DNA of 59,525 nt from a virus, in IMG/VR virus record IMGVR_UViG_3300037234_000303, positions 1 to 59,525 of that record, one strand, 5' to 3'. The position numbers were made by a program, and so were the translations under genes. The notes under the pieces were generated by a model that was not told the origin of the DNA, made no database searches, and saw only the letters and a program-made list of their open reading frames with translations. Shown here one piece after another: positions 1-5,781 of the stretch; the first letter of the stretch is position 1; every line of letters starts with the position of its first letter.

Positions 1-106
1 CCTCGAAATTGGGGTTGGTTGCGAGCAGTTGGGACATGTTTATGAAGCACATGCCACCCGCTATAAAGGTGATAAAGTGGAAGAAAATCGTTGAAAACTT
101 GTGCAT
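1..106 (-). CDS. Small membrane protein, 3' part cut by the window edge
   Basis: Leftward frame starting at ATG 106 and open to the left edge, giving 35 residues with no stop. It begins MHKFSTIFFHFITFIAGG and carries one hydrophobic stretch at about residues 4-20, as expected for a membrane peptide. Upstream there is only a weak GAGG. The stretch ending MSQLLATNPNF resembles the MSQLRANYNQP segment near the end of the 75-residue protein at 2990-3217, so the two may be distant relatives. Function is unknown. The gene would continue outside the window. Confidence 0.45.
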   Translation of the reverse strand, partial: MHKFSTIFFHFITFIAGGMCFINMSQLLATNPNFE

Positions 107-194
107 TTTGATGCCTCGCTGTGAGTGTTATTTGTAGGGTGGACTCTAAATAGTGACGTAGATGGTCACATTGTTGTGTGCGTACCACAACTCA

Positions 195-470
195 TGTCAC
201 CATGTCACCCCATCATGTCACCCCATAGAGCGTATGAGGTGACATTCGTAACTCATTGATTCTTAAAGGCCATACCGCGTTTGTCACCTTGTCACCTACT
301 TATATATATATATTCAAAGGAGTAGTATATAGAGGGTATATGTGACATATAAGTAAACCCTTAAGTGTCCTTTCGGGCTGGAGGTACGAGGTGACATGGT
401 GACATTTGACGATAAGGGTAATGGGTTCAAGGCTTTAACCCCAATTTCGACGCGGTGACATGGGGTGACA
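195..470. repeat. Cluster of eleven TGTCAC/GTGACA repeats flanking an AT-rich tract
   Basis: TGTCAC occurs at 195, 203, 216, 282 and 290. Its complement GTGACA occurs at 239, 342, 391, 399, 455 and 465. Three pairs are spaced exactly 8 bp start to start (195/203, 282/290, 391/399). The interval 299-356 is very AT-rich and includes an alternating TA run at 301-313. Repeated short sites beside an AT-rich tract resemble an iteron-type replication origin or a multi-site operator. The last two copies lie inside the 3' end of the gene at 427-642. The rest of 107-426 has no convincing gene. Confidence 0.6.
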
Positions 471-642
471 TGGCTGGAGCATATGGGCACCAGCCGTTGG
501 CTCTACCAAGGGTGGCTCCGTGTCTGATGATGGAGCTTTCTCGGAAGTTGTCTGGGTTATCACAATACCAAGTGTCACTGTATGTGATGTACCTTGGTTG
601 TCCATGAGGGCATGTCAAGCAAAGCTCTCTGTCTGCGTTCAT
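427..642 (-). CDS. Cys-containing 71-residue protein of unknown function
   Basis: Starts at ATG 642 behind a GGGG-containing leader and ends in the TGTCAC repeat region, which encodes its last residues. Residues 8-11 form CLTC, with further Cys at about 27 and 52, so a small metal-binding fold is possible. The leader contains TACAGTGGGGT, also present before the open frame at 3637-3891, which suggests a duplicated leader. Its 3' end being made of repeat DNA is unusual. Function is unknown. Confidence 0.6.
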   Translation of the reverse strand: MNADRELCLTCPHGQPRYITYSDTWYCDNPDNFRESSIIRHGATLGRANGWCPYAPAMSPHVTASKLGLKP

Positions 643-688
643 GTCTACAACCCCACTGTATCCGCCCCGGCCCGGTAAGGAATAAATA

Positions 689-710
689 CCCGAGCTCCGA
701 AGAGCCCGGG
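689..710 (-). terminator. UUCG-tetraloop hairpin
   Basis: On the minus-strand RNA a 9-bp stem (CCCGGGCTC with GAGCTCGGG, one G-U pair) closes a UUCG tetraloop and is followed by TATTTATTCC. A near copy is at 3943-3966. It is a stable hairpin between two leftward genes, either a terminator or an RNA-processing/stability element. The U-tract is poor. Confidence 0.5.
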
Positions 711-737
711 ACAGCCTTGGAGGGGCATGTTAGAAAA

Positions 738-784
738 GAGCACTAGCCGGTGCTTTCCTTTAAGCTACCGTCCAGCCAGTGCTC
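738..784 (-). terminator. Intrinsic terminator after the 801-1118 gene
   Basis: GAGCACTAGCCGG (738-750) pairs with CCAGCCAGTGCTC (772-784), with only wobble-compatible differences on the minus-strand RNA. The stem is followed by TTTTCTAA. It is homologous to the terminator at 1149-1192. Confidence 0.65.
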
Positions 785-803
785 AGGTCTAACTATACCA
801 TTA
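772..803. repeat. 32-nt direct repeat, copy 1
   Basis: The 32 bases from 772 to 803 are identical to 1180-1211. Each copy forms the proximal arm of a terminator hairpin and runs into the stop codon of the upstream leftward gene. This suggests that the gene-end plus terminator module was duplicated. Confidence 0.85.
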
Positions 804-1118
804 GTCAGCTGTGTCGCGCTTTGTTTGGAAGGTCGAGTCAGCTGGCCTGAAGTTGTGCATATTGATGTAATCGTTGACACCTTGGTCCGTTGTTGCCGTA
901 CCGCAGTATATGTTCACGTTGTCGTGACGCATCTCAACTGTTACTGGTTCATTAGCTGAGAACACGGGTACTATATGTCCGTGGTTATCCCAGCGTTCAT
1001 TTCCGGTGTGTATCATTGGGAGTGGTGTGTCATGCAGGTGCCCCGCTACACAGGCTTCGTGAGCAGGACAGCCACCACATCCTGTGAAGGGTACAATCAT
1101 TAGTTTGCGTATGTCCAT
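801..1118 (-). CDS. Cys/His-rich 105-residue protein of unknown function
   Basis: The frame opens upstream, but ATG 1118 (MDIRKLMIVPF) is chosen because GGAG lies 8 nt before it. Near the N-terminus is GCGGCPAHEAC followed by GHLHD, a Cys/His cluster that could bind zinc or iron; several further His follow (about residues 52-80). No family was recognised. It is followed by its own intrinsic terminator at 738-784. Confidence 0.65.
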   Translation of the reverse strand: MDIRKLMIVPFTGCGGCPAHEACVAGHLHDTPLPMIHTGNERWDNHGHIVPVFSANEPVTVEMRHDNVNIYCGTATTDQGVNDYINMHNFRPADSTFQTKRDTAD

Positions 1119-1148
1119 GACGATATCTCCATGAAGTAATAAAAGGGA

Positions 1149-1192
1149 GAGCACCGGCCGGCTCCTATTGGAGTTTCCTCCAGCCAGTGCTC
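1149..1192 (-). terminator. Intrinsic terminator after the 1201-2097 gene
   Basis: GAGCACCGGCCGG (1149-1161) pairs with CCAGCCAGTGCTC (1180-1192), and a nested CTCC/GGAG hairpin sits in the loop. The minus-strand RNA continues UCCCUUUUAUU. It shares its proximal arm exactly with the terminator at 738-784. Confidence 0.7.
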
Positions 1193-1211
1193 AGGTCTAA
1201 CTATACCATTA
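1180..1211. repeat. 32-nt direct repeat, copy 2
   Basis: Identical to 772-803. It covers the stop codon of the 298-residue gene and the first arm of its terminator. Confidence 0.85.
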
Positions 1212-2097
1212 CTGGCGAAGTACCTTCGTGAGCTGCAGCGGCTTCGGTTTCTGCCTTCTGTATCTCAATCTCAAGGTCACGTCTCCATGCGACAGCGTAA
1301 TCATCCGCTTCGTTCATGATGGCATCGAAGGCCTTGATGTTTCCAACCAAGTGTGCCTTCTTACTCTTGCGACGATTGTTCTTGAAGAGTCCCTTGCTGC
1401 GTTCGGCATAGACTTCAGCCTTTTCAGCAATCTTCTCCATCGTCGATACTGCATTCCAGCCAGTGAGGACGAAGCCTTCAGTGAACTCACCAGTTGTACG
1501 GGTCTTCAGCTCTGTGAGAGCCTCATCTCCGTGCTTCATAGCGCGTTCAGTGTCGGTATCAGCAACACCATCGAGGTCGGCAGCTGCCTCTTCGATAGTA
1601 ATGCCCATCATCTCTGCATACTCCTCAATCTCATCCTTCGGAGTTTCAGCCTGTACCTGTAACTTGGCCATTACATCGGCGTCATCGGGTACCAGATCAG
1701 GCTTGGTCTGTGTCGCAGCCCAGTTGTACAGGTTCTGCAGCTCATCAACCTGCGCTTCGGTGCGCTTGATGATTTCGCTTAGTACCTGCTGGCGTTCAAC
1801 CTGCTCACCCTTGATTGCATCAGCCATACCAGCGTTCTGGTCAATAAGGCGGATGATGCTACGGGCCAGCTTGAACTTGTAGCTCCAACACAAGGCTCCA
1901 AAGAGGAACGGCTTGTAGGAGTTCTCGCTCAGGTTCTCAACATCTCCGAACCGGCTGATCACGTCTTCGATGATTTCCGTCTTGATGCGGTATTCATCCA
2001 CCCGTCCATCTTCAGAACACTGAATCTGGTCATCCGGGTTGGCAGTGACAGTAGCTTCGGTGATTGCATCGGCTAGTGCTGTGTTTTTCTTGGTCAT
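1201..2097 (-). CDS. Acidic 298-residue early protein of unknown function
   Basis: Starts at ATG 2097 with AAAGGAAAC as ribosome binding site. It is the largest gene of the left block. It is acidic and mostly helical by eye: a Glu/Gln-rich stretch at about 95-120 looks like coiled coil, and a basic patch KNNRRKSKKAH lies near residue 240. No catalytic motif or signal peptide was seen and no family was recognised. Its own strong terminator suggests high expression, consistent with an early host-directed protein, but that is inference. Confidence 0.75.
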   Translation of the reverse strand: MTKKNTALADAITEATVTANPDDQIQCSEDGRVDEYRIKTEIIEDVISRFGDVENLSENSYKPFLFGALCWSYKFKLARSIIRLIDQNAGMADAIKGEQVERQQVLSEIIKRTEAQVDELQNLYNWAATQTKPDLVPDDADVMAKLQVQAETPKDEIEEYAEMMGITIEEAAADLDGVADTDTERAMKHGDEALTELKTRTTGEFTEGFVLTGWNAVSTMEKIAEKAEVYAERSKGLFKNNRRKSKKAHLVGNIKAFDAIMNEADDYAVAWRRDLEIEIQKAETEAAAAHEGTSPVMV

Positions 2098-2137
2098 GAT
2101 AGTGTTTCCTTTGTTTATGGTTAAGGTTATGTGTCTA

Positions 2138-2326
2138 CTACTCTTGCCAAACGACAGTGCGTTTGCTTACTATGGCGATTTGGATATCGAGTTCCTCATC
2201 GCCCAGTTCATGATAGCTGCAGTGGTTGAGTTCCTCTATAGCTATAAGTATGTCCTCAGGACTTTGCGCGACCTGTAGTGCTTCGCAGTGAGCCGAGAAC
2301 GCGTCTGATCCATTTGTTAATTCCAT
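2138..2326 (-). CDS. Acidic 62-residue protein overlapping a membrane-protein gene
   Basis: ATG 2326 is preceded by GGAGG at 8 nt. An earlier in-frame ATG at 2341 actually contains that GGAGG and is therefore unlikely as the start. The product is small and acidic (EDILIAIEELNH, GDEELDIQIAIV). Its first 71 nt overlap the end of the preceding gene in another frame. Function is unknown. Confidence 0.6.
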   Translation of the reverse strand: MELTNGSDAFSAHCEALQVAQSPEDILIAIEELNHCSYHELGDEELDIQIAIVSKRTVVWQE

Positions 2327-2597
2327 TGTATGCGCCTCCAAGCGATTTCGTGGGTTTGATGAAGTAACGTGTCAGGAAGAGCATGCCACTCAACATGAGT
2401 CCACTCATCATTGCTATCATCATACCGCTGACAGTGCCAGCGAATATTGCAATGAGTCCGAACGTCATGAGTACGTCGAGTCCCCCATCTGTGAGTTTAC
2501 GAGTTTGTTTAATCTTGAACAGCTTGAACAGACCCAGCTTTGCCATGATGATGTACATCCCGGTGGCAGTCATTACAGCGAATAGTGCTGATGTCAT
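2256..2597 (-). CDS. Small inner-membrane protein, two to three TM segments
   Basis: ATG 2597 lies 5 nt after GGAGG and overlaps the TGA of the preceding gene (ATGA). The 113-residue product has hydrophobic segments at about residues 3-20, 42-62 and 64-76 and a basic C-terminus (NKWIRRVLGSLRSTTGRAKS). The topology resembles phage accessory membrane proteins of unknown role. It could be holin-like, but the lysis genes are far away at 37.5-39.5 kb. Confidence 0.65.
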   Translation of the reverse strand: MTSALFAVMTATGMYIIMAKLGLFKLFKIKQTRKLTDGGLDVLMTFGLIAIFAGTVSGMMIAMMSGLMLSGMLFLTRYFIKPTKSLGGAYNGINKWIRRVLGSLRSTTGRAKS

Positions 2598-2740
2598 GAT
2601 ATCCTCCGTTCGTCGGTTAGTAGCACCCATCTACCGATACGCAGCCACACCCAGTAGGTGTAGCATTCAACGCGTATCCAGTGATTGGTAGCTATGTTAG
2701 GGTTGCCAAGCGCCATGTCAGGTATGCGTACGAGTTTCAT
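2594..2740 (-). CDS. 48-residue Trp-rich peptide
   Basis: Starts at ATG 2740, overlapping the TGA of the upstream gene, and ends in a TGA overlapping the next ATG, so it is coupled at both ends. It begins MKLVRIPDMALGNPN and is rich in Trp and Arg in its second half (YWVWLRIGRWVLL). It could be a membrane-surface peptide. Function is unknown. Confidence 0.6.
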   Translation of the reverse strand: MKLVRIPDMALGNPNIATNHWIRVECYTYWVWLRIGRWVLLTDERRIS

Positions 2741-2826
2741 GAGGTGTATCTCTTGATTACCCAGATGCAGGCACCGATGACAGCGAGAAGTAGGAACAAG
2801 TCGCCCATGCTGTATAGCATTAACAT
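2737..2826 (-). CDS. 29-residue single-pass membrane peptide
   Basis: ATG 2826 follows GAGAAACC and overlaps the end of the upstream gene. The peptide has a hydrophobic core (LFLLLAVIGACIWVI) and ends KRYTS. The stop overlaps the next start (ATGA). It is one of several very short membrane peptides in the leftward operon. Confidence 0.6.
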   Translation of the reverse strand: MLMLYSMGDLFLLLAVIGACIWVIKRYTS

Positions 2827-2993
2827 GATGGTTTCTCCATATTGAGCTTCTTGCACTTCACGCAGAGGTCAACGAATTCATAGTCAGGCCACTTGGAGCT
2901 CCATCCAGTCTTGAGCTTCTGGATCTCAACGAAGTCACCGCAATGATTGCAGTGTTCCCATTGCTGACCAGTTGAGTCAATGATGCCACTCAT
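2820..2993 (-). CDS. 57-residue putative zinc-ribbon protein
   Basis: Starts at ATG 2993, overlapping the TGA of the 75-residue gene. It contains two Cys pairs, CNHC at residues 15-18 and CVKC at 44-47, spaced as in zinc ribbons. It ends seven nt inside the next small gene. DNA- or protein-binding is plausible from the fold, but no specific family was recognised. Confidence 0.65.
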   Translation of the reverse strand: MSGIIDSTGQQWEHCNHCGDFVEIQKLKTGWSSKWPDYEFVDLCVKCKKLNMEKPSC

Positions 2994-3217
2994 CGTCTGC
3001 CTTCACATGGCTGGTTATAGTTAGCACGGAGTTGGGACATGTTGATTGCTTCTTCCATGTCAATACCAAATCCGGTATCCAGTCTCCAACCGTACTTGGT
3101 TAGACGGATACGTATGGCTTGATTATCGTACTTGCAAAGCATGCAGAGTTTGTCAAACAAAGACTGAAGCATGCGTGTGCCAGTAGGGTCAATGATGTAG
3201 CTGAGATAAATGTTCAT
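2990..3217 (-). CDS. 75-residue protein of unknown function
   Basis: ATG 3217 is preceded by GGAG at 8 nt. The product is a soluble mixed alpha/beta-looking protein with Cys at about 25 and 28 (CMLC). Its stop overlaps the start of the zinc-ribbon gene. The segment MSQLRANYNQP resembles the end of the partial protein at the left edge. Confidence 0.65.
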   Translation of the reverse strand: MNIYLSYIIDPTGTRMLQSLFDKLCMLCKYDNQAIRIRLTKYGWRLDTGFGIDMEEAINMSQLRANYNQPCEGRR

Positions 3218-3221
3218 AGCG

Positions 3222-3338
3222 TTACTCCAAGGTTAGTCCGCGCACCACAACCACACTGATTGCGATATCAACACACACACGGCTACCCTGTGGGAGCTTG
3301 CGAGCACCCCAGTCAGTGCCCAGATAACACCTGAGCAT
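3222..3338 (-). CDS. 38-residue peptide
   Basis: ATG 3338 opens a frame ending at TAA 3222, inside the ribosome-binding region of the next gene (…LTLE then stop over GGAGTAA). It overlaps the 83-residue gene by 26 nt. It begins MLRCYLGTDWGARKLPQG and has a beta-like Val-rich C-terminal half. No clear Shine-Dalgarno was seen, so it may depend on translational coupling. Confidence 0.45.
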   Translation of the reverse strand: MLRCYLGTDWGARKLPQGSRVCVDIAISVVVVRGLTLE

Positions 3339-3564
3339 GGACTAGACGTATCCGTGCCCGAAGACCGGCCCAGTCTCTGAACCATCCGGGTGCATCCTCG
3401 CACATCCATATTTGTTCCCATTCACCGTTGTTGCGGGTGTACAGGGCTACGGTTACTGCGTACTCAGGGCATTCCATCACTGATATCAGGGTGCCTCCCT
3501 TCAGTGCAACCATGCGTGTTGTCACCGAGGGGCGCATCATAAGCATCTTGGGTATGTTGTTCAT
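3313..3564 (-). CDS. 83-residue protein of unknown function
   Basis: ATG 3564 lies 7 nt after GGAG. The sequence looks like a small beta-rich domain (residues about 15-50) followed by a Trp-containing helical tail. It is the first gene after a gap of about 400 bp, so it may be the promoter-proximal gene of the 2.1-3.6 kb cluster. Confidence 0.6.
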   Translation of the reverse strand: MNNIPKMLMMRPSVTTRMVALKGGTLISVMECPEYAVTVALYTRNNGEWEQIWMCEDAPGWFRDWAGLRARIRLVHAQVLSGH

Positions 3565-3942
3565 TGTCCTACTCCATGGGTTCAGCGGGCTCTACCACGC
3601 ACACACATCGTTTACATTTCAACCACATACAACTCTTTAACAACCTTTATCAACCTTGTCTTCCCCACAACCACACCAATTCCACCTCATATCTGTTCGC
3701 CAATACCCACATTCAACCAACCTGCACACAATCAAGGACTTGAAAATTCGGTCTCTGAATAAGGGCCTATAGCATGACCCGGGGCCTCGTCCTTGGTTTT
3801 CTGCAGACGGTTCTCTGTACTCGGTTCTCGGTTCTCGGTACAAGACAGCCATCCGTGCTTGGTCGTATCGAACAAACAGCCATGAGCTCATGACCCCACT
3901 GTAGTCCAGCCTTGCGCCCTTGACCTGAGCACGACAATAAGT
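3565..3942. other. Gene-poor interval with a G-poor tract and one doubtful open frame
   Basis: Between about 3595 and 3740 the + strand is strikingly poor in G and rich in C and A, with repeated CAACC/CCACA words. A leftward 84-codon frame (3637-3891) starts just after TACAGTGGGGTC, a leader motif shared with the 427-642 gene, and ends in a Cys-rich tail. It also contains short CGGTTCTC repeats at about 3810-3840, which suggests non-coding drift. This is probably a leader or promoter region. A broken or very young gene cannot be excluded. Confidence 0.4.
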
Positions 3943-3966
3943 GGCCGAGCTCCGAAGAGCCCGGCC
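3943..3966 (-). terminator. UUCG-tetraloop hairpin, second copy
   Basis: A 10-bp stem (GGCCGGGCTC with GAGCTCGGCC, one G-U) closes UUCG on the minus-strand RNA, just after the stop of the gene at 3973. It is close in sequence to 689-710. It lacks a strong U-tract. Confidence 0.5.
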
Positions 3967-3972
3967 GGGTTG

Positions 3973-4164
3973 CTAGTGACTGACTAACTCGTGGAACAGC
4001 AGCTGCTCGAGGAGCTCTTCGCACAACTCGTGCGTAGTGACTGCGTACTTGAATGCGGCAGTCTTGGCCTCTGGTGACCCGGAAGCATCCGGGTCAAGCA
4101 GATGTGCCAGCCGCTTTTGCTCCTTGAGTAAGTCGCGGATACACGCTTCGTTGTCCGGTGTCAC
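3973..4164 (-). CDS. 63-residue helical protein with GTG start
   Basis: The long open frame extends upstream, but GTG 4164 overlaps the TGA of the preceding peptide (GTGA), and the well-formed protein begins there (TPDNEACIRDLL). It is helical and acidic at the C-terminus (ELCEELLEQLLFHEL). Function is unknown. It is the last gene of a three-gene coupled set. Confidence 0.6.
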   Translation of the reverse strand: MTPDNEACIRDLLKEQKRLAHLLDPDASGSPEAKTAAFKYAVTTHELCEELLEQLLFHELVSH

Positions 4165-4262
4165 GCGAGCAGCGCCTTGATCTTCAGACCAGTGAAGAAG
4201 CGCTTGAAGCCAAGTACGTGGTAGTGGGTGATGAGCTTGATGATTGTGATGAATTTGTTCAT
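4161..4262 (-). CDS. 33-residue basic membrane-associated peptide
   Basis: ATG 4262 is preceded by GGAGG at 6 nt and overlaps the upstream TGA (ATGA). The peptide begins MNKFITIIKLITHY and ends in a basic, hydrophobic segment (RFFTGLKIKALLA). It is coupled to the following GTG-start gene. Confidence 0.6.
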   Translation of the reverse strand: MNKFITIIKLITHYHVLGFKRFFTGLKIKALLA

Positions 4263-4351
4263 GATTTGCCTCCAGAGGCGAGTATGTACAGGATGGCTGC
4301 GAACACGCAGCCAAGGAATATGCCGGTGAAGCCGGCGAGAAAGTCGAACAT
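4259..4351 (-). CDS. 30-residue single-pass membrane peptide
   Basis: ATG 4351 opens a frame starting MFDFLAGFTGIFLGC with a hydrophobic core to about residue 24. Its TGA overlaps the next ATG. Upstream there is a GAGG about 10 nt away. It is similar in kind to the peptides at 2737-2826 and 40786-40869. Confidence 0.6.
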   Translation of the reverse strand: MFDFLAGFTGIFLGCVFAAILYILASGGKS

Positions 4352-4367
4352 GTTGTTAGTACCTCGA

Positions 4368-4396
4368 AGCCTAGCTCCCGGGATGGGAGCTAGGCT
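4368..4396 (-). terminator. Perfect 12-bp hairpin after the 4403-4774 gene
   Basis: AGCCTAGCTCCC (4368-4379) is the exact complement of GGGAGCTAGGCT (4385-4396), with a 5-nt loop, directly after the stop of the first leftward gene. There is no U-run, so it may be a processing or stability hairpin, or an attenuator, rather than a full terminator. Confidence 0.5.
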
Positions 4397-4402
4397 GGTT
4401 AG

Positions 4403-4774
4403 TTAGAACGGGCGTGCTGCGCGCGATGACGGCTTAAGGTCATAGCGCTCATGCTCGGTATCGTTCTCGTGGCCTTTGGCGTAGTTCAGCCAAAGGTTGA
4501 GCTTGTTGCCCTTGAAGACTACGTACCCTTTGTGGTTACGCTTCTCCAGTTCGAGCCCCTCGGCAGCGAAGGTGATGTCGCAGTACGTCCACTTGCGGCC
4601 GCCTATGACCTTGAAGGCGACGCGATGCACACCGTCCTTCTCGCCGAGAGCGATGAGGTGTGTAGGTGCGCCGCCTATCTCTGACCAGTTGCCTGACCAG
4701 CAGCGTGTGCCGGGGAACATGGTGCCGTACAGTGGGTCGAACGTGAACTGCGGCTTGTCTGTTGCTTTGCTCAT
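4403..4774 (-). CDS. First leftward gene, 123-residue soluble protein
   Basis: ATG 4774 lies 7 nt after GGAGG. It is the promoter-proximal gene of the left arm. The protein is rich in aromatic residues (FPGTRCWSGNWSEIGG, RKWTYCDITF) and looks like a compact beta fold, ending RAARPF. No family was recognised. Its position suggests an immediate-early product, which is inference. Confidence 0.7.
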   Translation of the reverse strand: MSKATDKPQFTFDPLYGTMFPGTRCWSGNWSEIGGAPTHLIALGEKDGVHRVAFKVIGGRKWTYCDITFAAEGLELEKRNHKGYVVFKGNKLNLWLNYAKGHENDTEHERYDLKPSSRAARPF

Positions 4775-4890
4775 GGTATACCTCCAAGGTATGTTGGTGA
4801 CTAGGACACTATTGCCCTAACTCACATGATACTTGGCTGTCCTGCGGGAGCTTGCGAGCGCTTAAGATGCAGTTGCTCTTGGGCGGAGAG

Positions 4891-4957
4891 CTTTGTGGAA
4901 AGAACAGGGTTATCGTTCTTTGTGCAAAGAGCGTAGCAGTCTTTGCTTTTGGTGTAG
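4891..4957. repeat. Three related 12-bp sites at 27-28 bp spacing
   Basis: CTTTGTGGAAAG (4891), CTTTGTGCAAAG (4918, palindromic arms CTTTG/CAAAG) and a degenerate CTTTTGGTGTAG (4946). The regular spacing of about 2.6 helical turns suggests protein-binding sites upstream of the leftward genes. Confidence 0.45.
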
Positions 4958-5084
4958 AGGGTCGGGGCCCCCTTTGACTTCGTACGGAGAATCCGAATCC
5001 GAAGTGGGGTGGCCAAGTGGGGAGACCCTATACACCCTCCCAGCCCCGGACAGAGCCAAAATTTTACAAAAATAAAATCGCGCG

Positions 5085-5124
5085 AACGTTGACAATGAGC
5101 CGATGAACGTTGTCAATCGGCTCA
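5085..5124. repeat. Interleaved direct/inverted repeats upstream of terminase
   Basis: AACGTTGACAA (5085) and AACGTTGTCAA (5106) form a near-exact direct repeat 21 bp apart, and their cores TTGACAA/TTGTCAA are also inverted repeats. GAGCCGAT (5097-5104) and ATCGGCTC (5116-5123) are a perfect inverted pair. The two inverted pairs interleave (a-b-a'-b'). The cluster lies just upstream of the rightward promoter. Confidence 0.6.
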
Positions 5125-5140
5125 AGGTCGCCAAAAATCC

Positions 5141-5169
5141 TTGCACTTGGTTCCAAGTTACTGTATGGT
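5141..5169 (+). promoter_or_regulatory. Sigma70-like promoter for the late/structural arm
   Basis: TTGCAC (5141-5146), a 17-bp spacer and TATGGT (5164-5169) predict a start near 5176, about 27 nt before the small terminase ATG. It is AT-rich upstream (5061-5078). Confidence 0.5.
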
Positions 5170-5202
5170 CTTGAAATCCGCAACAAAAAGGGCATAGCAC
5201 AC

Positions 5203-5781
5203 ATGGCCGACGACACAACAAATGAGCTGATCAGGCTCGACGACCAAGAACGGTTGGACGAACTCGCCAAGCGCGACGAGCAAGCGCTCGAAGCTGAGTA
5301 CGAAGGCGCAGAACCACAACCGGACAAAGCTGTTTCCCCGAAGGAACTTCGCTTTCTCAATCACGTGATATCCGGGCTCTCCCGGAGCGCATCAGCAACA
5401 GCCGCAGGATATAACTTCAAGAACCCCTCGAACGGAGCCTCAGCAATCATGAGGCGGCCCGCTGTGAAGGCGATGTTCGCGGAATTACAGGCAGACGCGG
5501 CAGAACGTGCGAGGATAACTCAGGACGACGTGATTGAGGGCATGAAGTCCGCCATCAATGACGCCCAGATGACAAGCGACCCTCAAGCGCAGATCGCTGG
5601 GTGGCGCGAAATAGCGAAGATGCTTGGTTACTATGCACCCAAGGTGCGCAAACTCGAGGTATCCAAGACCGAGGAACGCGCAAGGAAAGAACTCAGTGCG
5701 ATGACCGAGAAGGAACTGATCGACATGGCCGGATCGGAGGACGTGATTGAGGGCGAGTTTAGTCTCGTAGAAGACAAGTAA
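5203..5781 (+). CDS. terS: Terminase small subunit
   Basis: Recognises viral DNA and hands it to the large subunit for packaging. The frame opens at 5110, but ATG 5203 (MADDTTNELIRL) is chosen because it follows AAAAGGG and the predicted transcription start. The 192-residue product has an acidic N-terminus, then a helix-turn-helix-like segment (about 45-85: SPKELRFLNHVISGL, then SASATAAGY), then an oligomerisation-type helical region, as in Terminase_2-type small subunits. It overlaps the large subunit gene by one base (TAATG). The assignment rests on this pattern and the position before terL. Confidence 0.8.
   Translation: MADDTTNELIRLDDQERLDELAKRDEQALEAEYEGAEPQPDKAVSPKELRFLNHVISGLSRSASATAAGYNFKNPSNGASAIMRRPAVKAMFAELQADAAERARITQDDVIEGMKSAINDAQMTSDPQAQIAGWREIAKMLGYYAPKVRKLEVSKTEERARKELSAMTEKELIDMAGSEDVIEGEFSLVEDK

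Larger units (their letters stand above)
4775..5202. promoter_or_regulatory. Divergent control region between the two arms
   Basis: No convincing gene. The interval holds three related 12-mers at 4891, 4918 and 4946, an AT-rich tract at 5061-5078, a cluster of direct and inverted repeats at 5085-5124, and a sigma70-like promoter at 5141-5169 facing right. A leftward promoter must also lie here or beyond, but no clear -35/-10 pair was found. A leftward 64-codon frame at 4822-5016 was judged not to be a gene. Confidence 0.65.

Noticed and set aside
3637-3891. Leftward 84-codon frame with a Cys-rich tail
   Set aside because: Contains short simple repeats and a G-poor DNA origin; only the shared leader motif supports it, so it is described within the gap and not called as a gene.
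4822-5016. Leftward 64-codon frame with a vague internal TKSK repeat in the control region
   Set aside because: No Shine-Dalgarno, and its repeats coincide with the 27-28 bp DNA sites; better explained as a regulatory region.
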